Assembly (NCBI GenBank): GCA_902478715.1
Contig: CABSMC010000011.1
Span: 1 to 46,517, forward strand
DNA from: an uncultured Adlercreutzia sp.
GTDB taxonomy: Bacteria; Actinomycetota; Coriobacteriia; Coriobacteriales; Eggerthellaceae
DNA: 46,517 nt
Direction of reading: 5' to 3'
Position numbers and translations under genes: made by a program. Of the stretch, positions 32,141 to 40,985 are shown piece by piece; the first letter of the stretch is position 1, and every line of letters begins with the position of its first letter. The notes under the pieces are model-generated. The model ran no database searches and was not told the origin of the DNA. It worked only from the letters and a program-made list of their open reading frames with translations.

Positions 32141-32848
32141 TCATGAATGGCCCATCGAACCGCACATCAGGCTGCGCTCTTGCTCCTCGGACCACGTGCG
32201 AGAGGCGGTAGCGGCGACATCGGTGGAAAATCCTTGGGATACGAGGCGGCGGAAGGCGGCCTCCCGGGCGCGCTTGGCTTTAGGCGGCCGACGCCGCAGG
32301 GCGGCCAGGGCGCGGCCCACTTCGAAGTCCCTCCCCTTCCGCTCGTGCTCGACCCAGGAATCGAGGGTGGCTGGGTCGATGCCGAGCTCCTCGATCTCCC
32401 GTTCGGCATCGCGAAGCCCCCGCCCGGCCGCAAGCTTCATGCGGACGAGGGCGTCAGCGTAGCGTCGATCGTCCACCGCCCGTACGCGCAGGGCGCGCTG
32501 AAGGGCCTCCTCCACCACTGCCGCAGGAAAGTCGTCCTTCAGCAGGCGCTCGCGCAGGTAGGCGGTGGAGCGCTCGCGAACCGCGGCCCATCGGAGGATC
32601 TTCTGGTACGCGTCTCGGGCCGTCTTTCCCTCCTCGTCGCTCAGAGCGCCCTCCCGCTCTTCCCCGCGAGAGGAACGTACGAGGTCCTGCGCGCAAGATG
32701 CCCCTCTATCCCTGCCGCAGACGGCGTCGTCCTCGGCAGAGCACGGCCAGGCGGCGACTTGCGCGCACGGCTCCTCTGAGGAAGGGGCGGCTTCCAAGGC
32801 GGCGACATCCGCCCTGAGCGCTGCGAGTATGTCGGCCTTGGACGCCAT
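32141..32848 (-). CDS. recX: Recombination regulatory protein RecX
   Basis: Predicted 235-residue modulator of RecA filaments. The RecX helical repeats fill about residues 80-225, recognised from AVRERSTAYLRERLLKDDFP, VDDRRYADALVRMK and the C-terminal LVSQGFSTDVA. The first 75 residues are an unusual Glu/Ala/Cys-containing extension, absent from most RecX. It starts 6 bases after the recA stop, the standard arrangement, and is therefore SOS-induced with recA. Confidence 0.88.
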   Translation of the reverse strand: MASKADILAALRADVAALEAAPSSEEPCAQVAAWPCSAEDDAVCGRDRGASCAQDLVRSSRGEEREGALSDEEGKTARDAYQKILRWAAVRERSTAYLRERLLKDDFPAAVVEEALQRALRVRAVDDRRYADALVRMKLAAGRGLRDAEREIEELGIDPATLDSWVEHERKGRDFEVGRALAALRRRPPKAKRAREAAFRRLVSQGFSTDVAATASRTWSEEQERSLMCGSMGHS

Positions 32849-32854
32849 GATGGG

Positions 32855-33910
32855 CTATTTCTTTTTGCCGCTCTTGGGCGCCGGCGTGAACGACTCGTTT
32901 TCGGCCGGGCGCTCGATGACGGGGATCTCGTAGGCCTCGCGGACCTTGTTCTCGAGTTCCTCCCGCAGATCAGGGTTCTCCTTGAGCGTCTGCTTGGCTG
33001 CCTCGCGGCCCTGCCCCAGGCGCTCCTCGCCGTAGGTGTACCAGGCGCCGGACTTCTTGGCCACGCCGCACTCCACGGCCATATCGACGATGCAGCCTTC
33101 CCGAGAGATGCCCTCGCCGTACATGAGATCGAACTCCGCTTGGCGGAAAGGGGGAGCCACTTTGTTCTTGACCACCTTCGCCCTCACGCGATTGCCAACC
33201 ACATCGCCGTTCTGCTTGATGGAGTCGATACGACGGATATCGATGCGCACTGAGGAGAAGAACTTCAGCGCGCGCCCGCCGGTGGTCGTCTCCGGGTTGC
33301 CGAACATGACGCCGATCTTCTCGCGCAGCTGGTTGATGAAGATGCAAGTGGTGTTCGACTTCGACAACGAGCCAGCCAGCTTGCGCAGGGCCTGGGACAT
33401 GAGCCGAGCCTGAAGGCCCACGGTGGTATCCCCCATCTCGCCCTCGATTTCGGCACGGGGAACGAGTGCCGCCACGGAGTCGACGATGACGCAATCGATG
33501 GCGCCCGAGCGTACGAGCATATCGCAGATTTCCAGCGCTTGCTCGCCGGTGTCGGGCTGGGAGATGAGCACCTCGTCGATATCGACCCCGATGCGCGCGG
33601 CGTAAACGGGATCGAGGGCATGCTCGGCATCGATGAAGGCGACGATGCCGCCCAGCGCCTGGGCCTCCGCGAGAATCTGCAAGGCGAGGGTCGTCTTGCC
33701 GCTTGACTCCGGACCGTAGATTTCGATGATGCGGCCGCGGGGCACGCCTCCGATGCCGAGAGCGGCATCGAGCGGTAGGGCGCCCGTGGGGATGACCCCG
33801 ATGTTGAGATCGGCGCCTCCCTCGCCCAGGGTCATGATGGAGCCCTTGCCGAACTTGGACTCGATTTGATCGGTGGTGAGTTTGAGCATCTTTTCTTTAT
33901 CTTCGTTCAT
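32855..33910 (-). CDS. recA: Recombinase RecA
   Basis: Predicted 351-residue recombinase, filament-forming ATPase and LexA co-protease. Walker A is GPESSGKT (66-73); Walker B region CVIVDSVAALVPRAEIEGEM follows near 140, then loop L2 FINQLREKIGVMFGNPETTT. The C-terminal tail is Lys-rich (APKSGKKK). ATG 33910 follows AAGGAGAGG at 3 bases; the frame is open further to 33979 but this lies inside the promoter. Controlled by LexA boxes at 33934 and 33963. Confidence 0.98.
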   Translation of the reverse strand: MNEDKEKMLKLTTDQIESKFGKGSIMTLGEGGADLNIGVIPTGALPLDAALGIGGVPRGRIIEIYGPESSGKTTLALQILAEAQALGGIVAFIDAEHALDPVYAARIGVDIDEVLISQPDTGEQALEICDMLVRSGAIDCVIVDSVAALVPRAEIEGEMGDTTVGLQARLMSQALRKLAGSLSKSNTTCIFINQLREKIGVMFGNPETTTGGRALKFFSSVRIDIRRIDSIKQNGDVVGNRVRAKVVKNKVAPPFRQAEFDLMYGEGISREGCIVDMAVECGVAKKSGAWYTYGEERLGQGREAAKQTLKENPDLREELENKVREAYEIPVIERPAENESFTPAPKSGKKK

Positions 33911-33933
33911 GACCTCTCCTTGTCTGGGCCATA

Positions 33934-33947
33934 CGAACAAATGGCCT
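33934..33947. promoter_or_regulatory. Weak LexA half-box in the recA leader
   Basis: CGAACAAATGGCCT keeps one intact half (CGAAC) of the box but not the other. It shares the CGAACAAA core with the two other boxes in this window and could be a secondary site. Confidence 0.4.
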
Positions 33948-33956
33948 ATTTTCATC

Positions 33957-33984
33957 ATTATACGAACAAACGTATGCACGTCAA
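33957..33984 (-). promoter_or_regulatory. recA promoter with LexA box
   Basis: On the minus strand TTGACG (33984-33979) and a perfect TATAAT (33962-33957) are 16 bases apart. The spacer contains CATACGTTTGTTCG (33976-33963), a LexA box with one perfect half (GTTCG) and one imperfect half (CATAC instead of CGAAC), so LexA bound here would block the polymerase. The leader is about 40 bases. Confidence 0.8.
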
Positions 33985-34149
33985 GAGGTGACTCTCAAAA
34001 ATAGTTCTCTCAGTGCGCGAAAACAGCATAATGGTACTCGACCGCAGCAATGACGCGGGAATGTCTCACTTATGTCCTCGCGCCGACCGTATCGCTGTCG
34101 CATCCTCGTCGCAGAGCTCCCGTGCGCTCTCGCCAAAACCGCGACGTCG

Positions 34150-35328
34150 TCAGAAACTCGCGAGCGCCTCTTCCATCGTGCGCAGGGCGATCAGCACCGT
34201 TTGAAGGCGCACGGACTCGCGACCGCCTTCAAAATGATGGCACGCCGCATAGGTATTTTTAGCGGTGGCGCAGCCGATCCACACCGTGCCCACCGGCTTG
34301 CCGGGCTCGGCGCCCGTCGGCCCGGCGATGCCCGTGACCGCCACCGAGACGTCGCAGCCCAGCTCGCGCAGGGCGCCACGGGCCATCTGCAGGGCTACCA
34401 GCTCGTCGACGGCTCCCTGCCGCGCAAGCACGTCCTCGGAAACGCCGAGAACCTCCGCCTTCACCTCGTTCACGTAGCTCACGATGCCGCCGCGCACGGC
34501 GGCCGACGACCCGGGCACTGAAGTGAGCATGGCCGCGACGAGGCCGCCGGTGAGGCTCTCGGCCGTGGCCACCGTGGCCCCTGCGGCCGTCGCCTTCTCG
34601 ACGACGATGCGCGCCTGCTCGTCGATGACCTTCTGCAGCGCTGCGATCTCGGTGGGTGCCGTAGAAGGGGCGGCCGCCTTTGCGGTTTTGGCCCCCGCGC
34701 TCCCCTTCAGCAGGTGGCGCGCCTTTACGAGATAGTCGAGCATGGACATGACCGTCAGGATGAGCGCGATGACCATGACGGTCCAGGACAGCACGAACAT
34801 GGGGTTGGTGAAGGCCCCTGCGGCCGTGGTGAACGTGAGCGAGTCCTTGAGGAGGAACAGCACGATGGCGATGATCTGGAACACCGTCTTGGCCTTGCCG
34901 TACCAGCTGGCGGCGATGACCGTGCCCTTGCTGGCCGCCACCATGCGGATGCCCGAGACGATGAACTCGCGGGCAAGGATGATGAGCACGGGCCAACCGG
35001 GCAGCACGGCCAGCTCCACCAGGGCGATGAGCGCCGCCGTGACGAGGATCTTGTCGGCCAGAGGATCCATGAACTTCCCGAAGTCGGTCACTTCTCCGCG
35101 GCTGCGGGCGAGATACCCGTCGATCCAATCGGTGCAGGAGATGAGGATGAAGATGCCGGCGGCGATGACGCACTTCGCCTCCATGGTGATACCCGGCAGG
35201 CCCACCCATTCGGGCCAGGGACTCAGGATCGCCAGCACGAAGACCGGCACCAGGCAGATGCGGATGAGCGTGACGATGTTCGCCGGCGTCCAGAGCTTGT
35301 CCGGAGCCGTGGGCTGGATGGTGGTCAT
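34150..35328 (-). CDS. pgsA: PgsA-CinA(C) fusion: phosphatidylglycerophosphate synthase with nicotinamide-nucleotide amidase domain
   Basis: Predicted 392-residue protein. Residues 1-205 are a CDP-alcohol phosphatidyltransferase with the complete motif D67-x2-D70-G71-x2-A74-R75-x8-G84-x3-D88-x3-D92 and several membrane helices, making phosphatidylglycerophosphate. After an Ala/Lys/Thr linker (about 205-228), residues 230-392 are a CinA C-terminal domain (PncC, COG1546): ATAESLTGGLVAAMLTSVPG, GGIVSYVNEVKAEVLGV, GIAGPTGAEPGKPVGTVW. That domain deamidates NMN. In Bacillus pgsA and cinA are neighbouring separate genes upstream of recA; here both are in one frame without an intervening stop. The CinA N-terminal domain is missing. 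It starts 3 bases after rimO. Confidence 0.9.
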   Translation of the reverse strand: MTTIQPTAPDKLWTPANIVTLIRICLVPVFVLAILSPWPEWVGLPGITMEAKCVIAAGIFILISCTDWIDGYLARSRGEVTDFGKFMDPLADKILVTAALIALVELAVLPGWPVLIILAREFIVSGIRMVAASKGTVIAASWYGKAKTVFQIIAIVLFLLKDSLTFTTAAGAFTNPMFVLSWTVMVIALILTVMSMLDYLVKARHLLKGSAGAKTAKAAAPSTAPTEIAALQKVIDEQARIVVEKATAAGATVATAESLTGGLVAAMLTSVPGSSAAVRGGIVSYVNEVKAEVLGVSEDVLARQGAVDELVALQMARGALRELGCDVSVAVTGIAGPTGAEPGKPVGTVWIGCATAKNTYAACHHFEGGRESVRLQTVLIALRTMEEALASF

Positions 35329-35331
35329 GGC

Positions 35332-36645
35332 CTACTCGCCTTCCATTTCGTAAAGCAGGGTATCTGCGATGGCGCAAGAAACGAACGTGCCGACCTCGCC
35401 GCGGGACACGTAGGTGACACCGTCCACCTCGGGCGCCTGGCACTGGGCGCGACCGAAGCGTTGGCCGTCCTCCTCGGTTCCCTCGACGAGCACGATCGCC
35501 CCCTTCCCGATGCGCTCAGCGATGCGGGGTCCGCAGGCGGCATCGGCGGCGTCGCGCAGCACCTGGGCCCGCTCGGCCTTCTCGTCCTCGTCGATCTGAT
35601 TCGGCAGGTCGAAGGCGGCGGTGCCCTCCTCGCGGGAGTAGGGGAAGACGCCGACGTAATGGAACAGCCCCTCGGAGACGAAATCGAGAAGTTCCTCGAA
35701 CTGCTCGTCGGTTTCGCCGGGGAAGCCCGCAATGAGCGTTGTGCGCAAGGTGATGCCGGGCACTGCGGCCTCGATGCGCTCGATGAGGGCGCGGAACGTG
35801 TGGCCGTCTCCTCGGCGGTTCATGGCCCGAAGGACCGGCTTGCTCACGTGCTGCAGGGGAATGTCCAGATAGGAGCACACGTTCTCGCGCGCTGCCATGA
35901 CGGAGAGCAGCTCGTCGGTGACGCCCTCGGGCTGCAGGTACATGACGCGGAGCCACGTGTCGGGATGCTTCTCGGCCAGCGTGTCGACGAGCCATGCGAG
36001 GTCGTGGCCGTCGGGAAGATCGGCGCCCCAGCGTCCGGTATCTTGGGCGATGAGCACGATCTCCCGGGCGCCGGAGGCGATCTCGCGCTCGACGTCCTCG
36101 GCGATCTGCTCATAGGAAAAGCTGTGGTAGCGCCCGCGAATGGAGGGGATGGTGCAATAGGAGCAGAAGCGGTCGCAGCCGTCGGATATCTTCACGTAGG
36201 CGAACGTCCGCCCCTCCCCTTCCGTCGGCTCGCCTTCAGCGGCCGCCACGGGCAGGGAGATCCCCAGGGCGCGCGCCACCACTTCCGCGATATCGTCCTC
36301 GAGGCTACAGGGCACGAACGCCGACGCCTCCGTCAGCTCCGCGGCCAGGTCGTCTCCGTAGCGGGCCGGCATGCAGCCGGCGACGATGAGGACGGCTGAG
36401 CCCTCATCCACCTTGGGCAGGGAGGCGGCCTCGAAGATGGCATCGATGCTCTCCTCGGTGGCCGCCTGGATGAACGAGCAGGTGTTCACGATGATGGCGT
36501 CGGCGCTGGACGCCTCTTCGGTCACGGTGAAGCCGGCTTCGCGCAAGCGCCGCGCCATGGCGGCCGAGTCCACCTCGTTCTTCGCGCATCCCATCGTGAT
36601 GAGGCAGACGGAGGGCGCTGCGCTGTCGCGCGTCGTATCGATCAC
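35332..36645 (-). CDS. rimO: Ribosomal protein S12 methylthiotransferase RimO
   Basis: Predicted 437-residue radical SAM enzyme that methylthiolates an aspartate of ribosomal protein S12. The N-terminal cluster region has ITMGCAKNEVDSA and NTCSFIQAATEES, which separates RimO from MiaB; the radical SAM motif is CDRFCSYC (near 160) followed by TIPSIRGRYHSF, and a TRAM domain closes the protein. The GTG start at 36645 has only a weak site (AGGACG). It begins 10 bases after yajQ. With miaB this is the second methylthiotransferase in the window. Confidence 0.94.
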   Translation of the reverse strand: MIDTTRDSAAPSVCLITMGCAKNEVDSAAMARRLREAGFTVTEEASSADAIIVNTCSFIQAATEESIDAIFEAASLPKVDEGSAVLIVAGCMPARYGDDLAAELTEASAFVPCSLEDDIAEVVARALGISLPVAAAEGEPTEGEGRTFAYVKISDGCDRFCSYCTIPSIRGRYHSFSYEQIAEDVEREIASGAREIVLIAQDTGRWGADLPDGHDLAWLVDTLAEKHPDTWLRVMYLQPEGVTDELLSVMAARENVCSYLDIPLQHVSKPVLRAMNRRGDGHTFRALIERIEAAVPGITLRTTLIAGFPGETDEQFEELLDFVSEGLFHYVGVFPYSREEGTAAFDLPNQIDEDEKAERAQVLRDAADAACGPRIAERIGKGAIVLVEGTEEDGQRFGRAQCQAPEVDGVTYVSRGEVGTFVSCAIADTLLYEMEGE

Positions 36646-36655
36646 GTCGGTCGTC

Positions 36656-37153
36656 CTAGCGATAGTTGACGTACTGCAGCGGCTGCCCGTAGTCCTGGCC
36701 GCGCAAGAAGGCGATGACCTCCTGCAACGTGTCGCGGGAGGGAGAGCTCACGCGCAGCTTGTCGCCCTCGATGGTCACCTTGCACTTGAGCTTCTGGGTC
36801 TTGATGTCTTTGTTTATCTTGCCTGCGGTCTCCTTGTCGATGCCGTTGACCACCGTGGCGCACCGGCGCACCGCGCCGCCGGAGGAAGGCGCGGAATCCC
36901 CCCATTTCACGGCCGTAAGATCGATGCCGCGCTTGATGAGCTTGCTGCCGATGACGTCGATGACCTGGGAGGCCACGAAATCGGCCGGCGCGGTCACCGT
37001 CAGGGTGCCGGCGTTTTTGTCCAGGGAGATCTCGGCGCCCGAGTCCTTCAGGTCGTAGCGCTGGGAAAGCTCCTTTTTGGCTTGCTGGAAGGCGTTGTCC
37101 ACCTCCTGCATATCTACCGTGGAGACGATATCGAAGCTGGATTCTTTAGCCAT
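36656..37153 (-). CDS. yajQ: YajQ family nucleotide-binding protein
   Basis: Predicted 165-residue protein of two ferredoxin-like domains; matching stretches are MAKESSFDIVSTVDMQEVDN, QRYDLKDSGAEISLD and RVSSPSRDTLQEVIAFLRGQ with the C-terminal QYVNYR. Members bind nucleotides, in some cases cyclic di-GMP. ATG 37153 is used; GAAAGG lies 11 bases upstream and all YajQ proteins start at this MA. Gene lies between rodZ and rimO in the same direction. Confidence 0.93.
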   Translation of the reverse strand: MAKESSFDIVSTVDMQEVDNAFQQAKKELSQRYDLKDSGAEISLDKNAGTLTVTAPADFVASQVIDVIGSKLIKRGIDLTAVKWGDSAPSSGGAVRRCATVVNGIDKETAGKINKDIKTQKLKCKVTIEGDKLRVSSPSRDTLQEVIAFLRGQDYGQPLQYVNYR

Positions 37154-37181
37154 GGGTTGATTGCCTTTCTCGATGGGCCCG

Positions 37182-38348
37182 CTAGGCCGCGTTGTCGGAG
37201 GAGTCCTCGCCGGAATCGGACGAGTCGCCGCTTCTGGAGGTGTCGGAGGAGCTGTCGCTGGTGCTGGAGTCGTCGCCTGAAGAACCTGTGCTCGACGAGG
37301 CGTCGGAATCCGAACTGTCGGAAGCATCGGAGGAAGACGCGCCGGCCACGCCGTTGGCGCGCTTCCAGTCGTTGAGCACGTCCTCGAAGTTGACGGTGTA
37401 GGTGTAGACGCCGCGGCCGTTCTGATCCTCGGCCTTCACCTCTTCGCCGTCGAGGGTGAGCTTGACGGCGGCGATGTCCTCGTCATCGCCGGAAAGCACG
37501 AACTTCAACGTTCCGGTCACATCGAAATCGGCCGTCTTGGGGCCGGTGACATCGCCCGCCTCGACGGTCTTGCCGTCCTGGACGACCTCGATATAGACGC
37601 TTGAGCCCTCGGGCACGTTGTAGCTGAACTTGGCGCTCGTCGGCGCCACGGGCTGCTGGGTGGGGGCCGCAGCATCGCCCGCGCCCTCGCTCGAGGCGCC
37701 GGTGTCGGTGCCGGCGGGATTCTGCATGCCGGAGATGGGCACCGTGGGCACGTCGCTTTCCGGCGCCGCACGGTTTCCGAAGGCAAGGACGATCACGAGG
37801 ACGAGCAGGCCCACAATGACGGTGCCCACGATGATGAGCGGCAAGTATGCCCCGATGTTCGCCGCGATGCCCGGAGCCTGACGGCCCTGGACGAGGTTGG
37901 TGTACTGGGGCTGCGGAGCCGTCCTGCTCGCACGGGCCGAGGCGCCGCCCAAGCCGGAACGGCCGGAGCGGGGAGAGGCTGCGTAGTCGTCGCGATAGGA
38001 GCCTCGCGACGAGACCCGATCGCGGCTGGAGGGCAGCGCTACCGTGCGTCCGGCATCGCGGGGGCGCTCGCGACGGTTGCTCGCCGGACGGCGGCCCGTC
38101 TCGAACTGGTAGACCTCTTCCCGGTAGGCGCGGGTGACCTCCGTGGGGTTCAGCCCCACCAGGCGCGCGTAGGCGCCCACCATGTTCGACGTGTAGCCGC
38201 GCGGGGGCATGCGGGCGAAATCGCCCTCCTCGATGGCGCGCAGGATATCCGGGCGGATGCGCAGCTTGCGGGCGGCCGTGGACAAATCGAGTCCCTTGCG
38301 CTCGCGGGCATGGGCAAGCGCCTCGCCGAATGATGTCTGTCTCGCCAC
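37182..38348 (-). CDS. rodZ: RodZ-like helix-turn-helix membrane protein
   Basis: Predicted 388-residue bitopic protein. Residues 5-75 form the RodZ/YmfM-type helix-turn-helix (SFGEALAHARERKGLDLSTA and the GYTSNMVGAYARLVGL stretch). A long Arg/Ser-rich linker follows, then one membrane helix at about 168-190. The outer part has a DUF4115-like beta domain (about 240-325) and a tail of about 50 residues made nearly only of Ser, Asp and Gly. RodZ links MreB and cell-wall elongation; no mreB is in the window. The position next to ftsK and pgsA matches ymfM in Bacillus. Confidence 0.87.
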   Translation of the reverse strand: MARQTSFGEALAHARERKGLDLSTAARKLRIRPDILRAIEEGDFARMPPRGYTSNMVGAYARLVGLNPTEVTRAYREEVYQFETGRRPASNRRERPRDAGRTVALPSSRDRVSSRGSYRDDYAASPRSGRSGLGGASARASRTAPQPQYTNLVQGRQAPGIAANIGAYLPLIIVGTVIVGLLVLVIVLAFGNRAAPESDVPTVPISGMQNPAGTDTGASSEGAGDAAAPTQQPVAPTSAKFSYNVPEGSSVYIEVVQDGKTVEAGDVTGPKTADFDVTGTLKFVLSGDDEDIAAVKLTLDGEEVKAEDQNGRGVYTYTVNFEDVLNDWKRANGVAGASSSDASDSSDSDASSSTGSSGDDSSTSDSSSDTSRSGDSSDSGEDSSDNAA

Positions 38349-38401
38349 GATGGTCTCCTCTGTGTTTTCCGTTGGCCGTTGCGGTGCGGTTCCGTTCCGG
38401 C

Positions 38402-40978
38402 CTATTCGTCAGCGGCCTCGAAGGCCTTCAGTGTTTCCAGTTCCATTTGGTCGACGAGCACCTCGCGCGGGCGGCTTCCGTTGGCCGGGCCCACGATGCC
38501 CTTTTCTTCCAACTGATCCATTATACGTCCAGCTCGCGCGTATCCGACCTTCAAGCGACGCTGAAGGTTGCTCGTGGAGCCCAAATCGCTTGAAACCACC
38601 ACATCGGCGGCCTCCCACAGAAGCGGATCGTCGGCCTCGGAGCCCCCCTCCCCCGAAGGCGAGGAGTCGCCCAAGGTCACGACGTTGGTCTTCAGGATCT
38701 CGGAGTGGTACTCCGGCTCGCCCTGGCTCTTCAGGTGCGCCACCACGGCGGCGATCTCGTCGTCGGGGATGTAGGGGCCCTGGATGCGGATAGGCTTGGG
38801 GTACTCCGGCTTGGCCAAGAGCATGTCCCCCATGCCGATGAGGTTCTCGGCGCCCGTGGAGTCGAGGATGACGCGGGAGTCGATGCCCGAGGCCACCGTA
38901 AGCCCGATGCGGCAGGTGATGTTCGCCTTGATGAGGCCCGTGACCACGTTGGTGGAGGGGCGCTGGGTGGCGATGATGAGGTGGATGCCGGCGGCGCGGG
39001 CCAGCTGGGCGATGCGGCTGATGGAGAACTCCACCTCCTTGCCCACGTTCATCATGAGATCGGCCAGCTCGTCGATGACGATGACGATGTAGGGAATGGG
39101 CTCGCCGTAGGGGTTCTCCGGCGGCTCCTCCCCCCTCTTCTCCGCGGCCTCGTCGGCGGCCTGGGCCGCCCGGGCCTTCTCGTTGAAGGTGATGATGTTG
39201 CGCACGCCGCACTTCGAGAACATCTTCAGGCGCCGCTCCATCTCGGCCACGGCCCAGGAAAGGGCGCTGGAGGCCTCGCGGCACTCGGTGACCACGGGGA
39301 CGTACAAGTGCGGGATGCCCTCGTAGGGGGCGAACTCCACGCGCTTGGGGTCCACCATGATGAAGCGCACCTCGGCCGGGGTCGCGCGCATGAGGATGGA
39401 CATGATCATCGAGTTGACCTCCACCGACTTGCCCGAGCCGGTGGTGCCGGCGATGAGCACGTGGGGCATCTTTGCCAGGTCGTGGACGATGGCGTGGCCC
39501 TCCACGTCCTCGCCGATGGCCACCTGCAGCGGCCCGGGGCCCGCAGCGGCGAGCACGTCGGGGAGATACACCATCTGGCGGTTGCGGTTGGGCACCTCGA
39601 TGCCCACGTAGTTGGTGCCGGGGATGGGGGCGAAGATGCGCACGCCAGGAGCGGCGAGCGCCAGCGCGATGTCATCGGTGAGGTTGGTGACCTTGCTCAC
39701 GCGCACGCCGGAGGGCAGATCCACCTTGAACAGCGTCACCGTGGGGCCCTCCACCCAGCCGACCACGCTCGCCATGACGCCGAAGTCCTCCAGGGTCCCC
39801 TGCAGTTCGGCGGCTACGTCCCGCAGCTCCTCCTCGGTAGAGCCGCGGCGGGCGCCGCCGGTGGCGAGGAGAGTCATGGGAGGCAGCTGGAAGCCGTCCT
39901 TGGAGATCGGTTGGGCGGGCGCCTCCTTCTTTTTCTTGGGGGCCGTATTCTTGCTCACGGGCTTCGTCTTCGCGGCCTCGCGCTCGGCGACCTCGGCCTC
40001 CTGCCGGCGCCGCCCGAGCTTGCGGGTCATGGGAGCGGCTGGCTCCACGGCGGAGATGTCCTCCACCTCGGCCACCTCGCGCGGATCCGGGGCCTGGATG
40101 GGCACGAGATCACCCGTCTTCTGGGCGCCCAGCTGCCGCGTGACGGCCGCATCGGACACGGTGTCGGCTGCAGCCCCGCGGGAGCGCCGCCGCGGTTGTT
40201 CGCCCAAGGAGATGCGGGCGGTGGGCGCCCCATGGGCTGCCGGGGGTAGATCGGCAGACTCGGCCATGGTCGTCAGCGGCGGCTTGCCCCTCCCCCGCCT
40301 CATAGATCCGAAGGCATCGGGAATGAGGGAGGCGGCACCCTCGCCGTCCAAATCGTAGCGGGCGCGCACCTTCTCCAGAAACGCGGAGATGGAGAATCCG
40401 ATGACGATGACGCCGACGATGGCCACCCCGATGAGCAGGATGGCGGAGATGGCCGGCCCGAAGAGCGTGAGCCCCATCCAGGCGAGCGCCGCGCCCACAT
40501 AGCCGCCGTGGGTCACGAGCGCGATGCGGTCGAACAGGGCAGCGGGACCTGTGCCGGTTGTCGGTGTGAACAGCGCAATGATGCCGAGCAGCGCCACGAG
40601 GATGAGCGAGAGGCCCAGCGTGACGCGCAGCGACATGCGCTCCGACTGCATGCGGTACAGGACGGCGCCGCCGATAGCGACGAGGAAGAAGGGCATGATG
40701 TAGCAGCCCACGCCGAAGACGACGTGGAGCGACTCCGAGAGGAAGTCGGTCACGATGGCCCCGGCCGGAGCCGCGGCCGCGATGAACAGCACGATGCCCA
40801 AAATGATGAAGCCGACGCCCACGATGTCGCGGCGCGTGCGGTCGTCCAAGATGCGGGGCTCGACCTCCACGGCGCGGCTGCGGGCCGCGGCGGATTTGCG
40901 CGTGCCGCTCTTCGACAGGTTCCCCGAGGCCTTCTGGGCGCTCGCCTTCTCTTTGTTGGTGCTCGTATTGCGCGCCAC
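38402..40978 (-). CDS. ftsK: DNA translocase FtsK/SpoIIIE
   Basis: Predicted 858-residue division-site DNA pump. Four to five membrane helices lie within residues 50-200, a Pro/Ala/Arg-rich linker within 200-380, and the RecA-like motor after that, with Walker A IAGTTGSGKSVEVNSM near 514 and the Walker B region VIVIDELADLMM. The C-terminal winged-helix gamma domain, which reads the orienting sequences (KOPS/SRS), is present: RRLKVGYARAGRIMDQLEEK. Length is typical. It begins 7 bases after rnj and is probably cotranscribed with it. Confidence 0.96.
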   Translation of the reverse strand: MARNTSTNKEKASAQKASGNLSKSGTRKSAAARSRAVEVEPRILDDRTRRDIVGVGFIILGIVLFIAAAAPAGAIVTDFLSESLHVVFGVGCYIMPFFLVAIGGAVLYRMQSERMSLRVTLGLSLILVALLGIIALFTPTTGTGPAALFDRIALVTHGGYVGAALAWMGLTLFGPAISAILLIGVAIVGVIVIGFSISAFLEKVRARYDLDGEGAASLIPDAFGSMRRGRGKPPLTTMAESADLPPAAHGAPTARISLGEQPRRRSRGAAADTVSDAAVTRQLGAQKTGDLVPIQAPDPREVAEVEDISAVEPAAPMTRKLGRRRQEAEVAEREAAKTKPVSKNTAPKKKKEAPAQPISKDGFQLPPMTLLATGGARRGSTEEELRDVAAELQGTLEDFGVMASVVGWVEGPTVTLFKVDLPSGVRVSKVTNLTDDIALALAAPGVRIFAPIPGTNYVGIEVPNRNRQMVYLPDVLAAAGPGPLQVAIGEDVEGHAIVHDLAKMPHVLIAGTTGSGKSVEVNSMIMSILMRATPAEVRFIMVDPKRVEFAPYEGIPHLYVPVVTECREASSALSWAVAEMERRLKMFSKCGVRNIITFNEKARAAQAADEAAEKRGEEPPENPYGEPIPYIVIVIDELADLMMNVGKEVEFSISRIAQLARAAGIHLIIATQRPSTNVVTGLIKANITCRIGLTVASGIDSRVILDSTGAENLIGMGDMLLAKPEYPKPIRIQGPYIPDDEIAAVVAHLKSQGEPEYHSEILKTNVVTLGDSSPSGEGGSEADDPLLWEAADVVVSSDLGSTSNLQRRLKVGYARAGRIMDQLEEKGIVGPANGSRPREVLVDQMELETLKAFEAADE

Positions 40979-40985
40979 GGTGCCT

